Source of the DNA: Verrucomicrobiaceae bacterium
GTDB lineage: Bacteria > Verrucomicrobiota > Verrucomicrobiia > Verrucomicrobiales > Verrucomicrobiaceae
Assembly (NCBI GenBank): GCA_947458455.1
Contig: CANGYJ010000002.1
Coordinates: 310,001 to 374,000, forward strand
Direction of reading: 5' to 3'
Length of the DNA stretch: 64,000 nucleotides
The translations under genes and the position numbers were made by a program. A model generated the notes under the pieces. The model saw only the letters and a list, made by a program, of their open reading frames with translations, was not told where the DNA came from and did not search any database. Below, piece after piece: positions 63,396 to 64,000 of the stretch. The stretch's first letter is position 1; every line of letters starts with the position of its first letter.

Positions 63396-64000
63396 ATGCC
63401 TGCGAAAAAGTCCAAAGCAGCGGCCAAGAAGCCTGCTGCGAAGCCCGCCAAGAAAGCGCCTTCTAAACCGGCAGGGAAGCCGAAAGGGAAACCTGTCCCT
63501 GTTAAGAAACCCGCTTCCAAAAAGCCTGCCCCCAAACCTGTGAAGAAAGCTCCTGCGAAACCCGCACCCAAAAAAGCCGCCCCGGCCAAGAAGCCAGCGG
63601 CCAAGCCGGCCCCCAAAAAGGCCGCTCCTGCGAAAAAAGCAGCGCCAGCGAAAACCGCCGCCCCAGCTAAGAAGCCAGCGGCTCCAGCCAAAAAAATCCC
63701 GGCACCAGCCCCGGCCAAGCCCGCCCCCAAAGAGCCGGTGAAGCCAGTCGTGAAAGCTCCTGAAAAGAAGGCTGCACCAGCTCCTGCACCCGTTTCTCCG
63801 GCGAAGCCTACTGCTCCAGCAAAGTCTGCCAAGCCCTCCTCTAAGTCTCCCGTGACGATTCCGAAGGGCAAGGTCAGCACCGGCCCAAAGACCGGCACGC
63901 CGCGCCGCGTGGCCGAGGAAGAAGGCGCCACCATCGAGATCGCCAAAGGTCCGGTGAAGATGACCCCTTTCCTCAAAAAGCAGAAGCAGCGCCTCATCGA
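63396..64000 (+). CDS. Lys/Ala/Pro-rich protein, probable DksA/TraR-type zinc-finger protein, 3' end outside window
   Basis: From ATG 63396 the frame is open to the window end (201 codons). Residues 1 to about 155 are a low-complexity tract built from KKPAAKPAPKK-like units, histone H1-like. After about residue 185 it turns into MTPFLKKQKQRLIE, which resembles the start of the DksA/TraR coiled-coil domain seen in verrucomicrobial proteins with the same layout. The zinc finger itself is beyond the window, so the assignment is inferred. The basic tail suggests nucleic acid or RNA polymerase contact. Confidence 0.6.
   Translation, partial: MPAKKSKAAAKKPAAKPAKKAPSKPAGKPKGKPVPVKKPASKKPAPKPVKKAPAKPAPKKAAPAKKPAAKPAPKKAAPAKKAAPAKTAAPAKKPAAPAKKIPAPAPAKPAPKEPVKPVVKAPEKKAAPAPAPVSPAKPTAPAKSAKPSSKSPVTIPKGKVSTGPKTGTPRRVAEEEGATIEIAKGPVKMTPFLKKQKQRLI

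Overview
The window looks like a chromosomal segment of a Verrucomicrobium (order Verrucomicrobiales, Prosthecobacter-like). This is inferred from gene content: Planctomycetes-Verrucomicrobia cytochrome c families (DUF1549/DUF1553, DUF1592, DUF1501, DUF1552), a double-length UvrA, a sulfatase, a Tat-exported Gfo/Idh/MocA protein and AguA/AguB polyamine genes. No rRNA, tRNA or CRISPR array was recognised.

Layout. 1-4759 holds most of a tandem-duplicated uvrA on the minus strand. 4889-8731 has an iron-type alcohol dehydrogenase, an aldolase remnant, and a Gfo/Idh oxidoreductase with a sugar epimerase. 8864-14299 is a DUF1549/1553 plus DUF1501 pair interrupted by an ORF6N gene. 14339-17281 has an ABC-2 permease, panC and a type II NADH dehydrogenase. 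17354-19110 is a two-gene operon of an NsrR-type regulator and a c-type heme protein, preceded by an octamer tandem array. 19442-25098 holds a Cys-rich lipoprotein, DUF2062, uppP, rph, a GxxExxY protein, aguBA and hicBA. 25212-28722 is alaS followed by a RAYT transposase flanked by REP palindromes. 28785-31726 is a sulfatase and beta-propeller operon. 31896-44044 is a 12-kb operon of three very large secreted proteins of unknown role. 44120-45385 is DUF1552. 45403-53512 is a minus-strand five-gene operon (beta-carbonic anhydrase, alpha/beta hydrolase lipoprotein, RND adaptor, pump, outer membrane factor). 53693-64000 has DUF4105, a DUF1592 cytochrome, an RlmD-type methyltransferase, a Cys/Met PLP enzyme, pyrH, frr, a glcD-type oxidase, DUF4282 and a partial DksA-like gene.

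The most striking feature is the set of dispersed palindromes. At least six families are visible, and most begin with GTAG or GTAA, the head typical of REP sequences processed by RAYT transposases. They sit between genes but also inside genes: two interrupt uvrA in frame at domain boundaries, one interrupts a DUF1553 protein, one encodes part of a signal peptide, and several supply the stop codon of the neighbouring gene. The one RAYT gene in the window is bracketed by family A copies. The other main candidates for new biology are the trio of giant secreted proteins and the NsrR-regulated heme protein.
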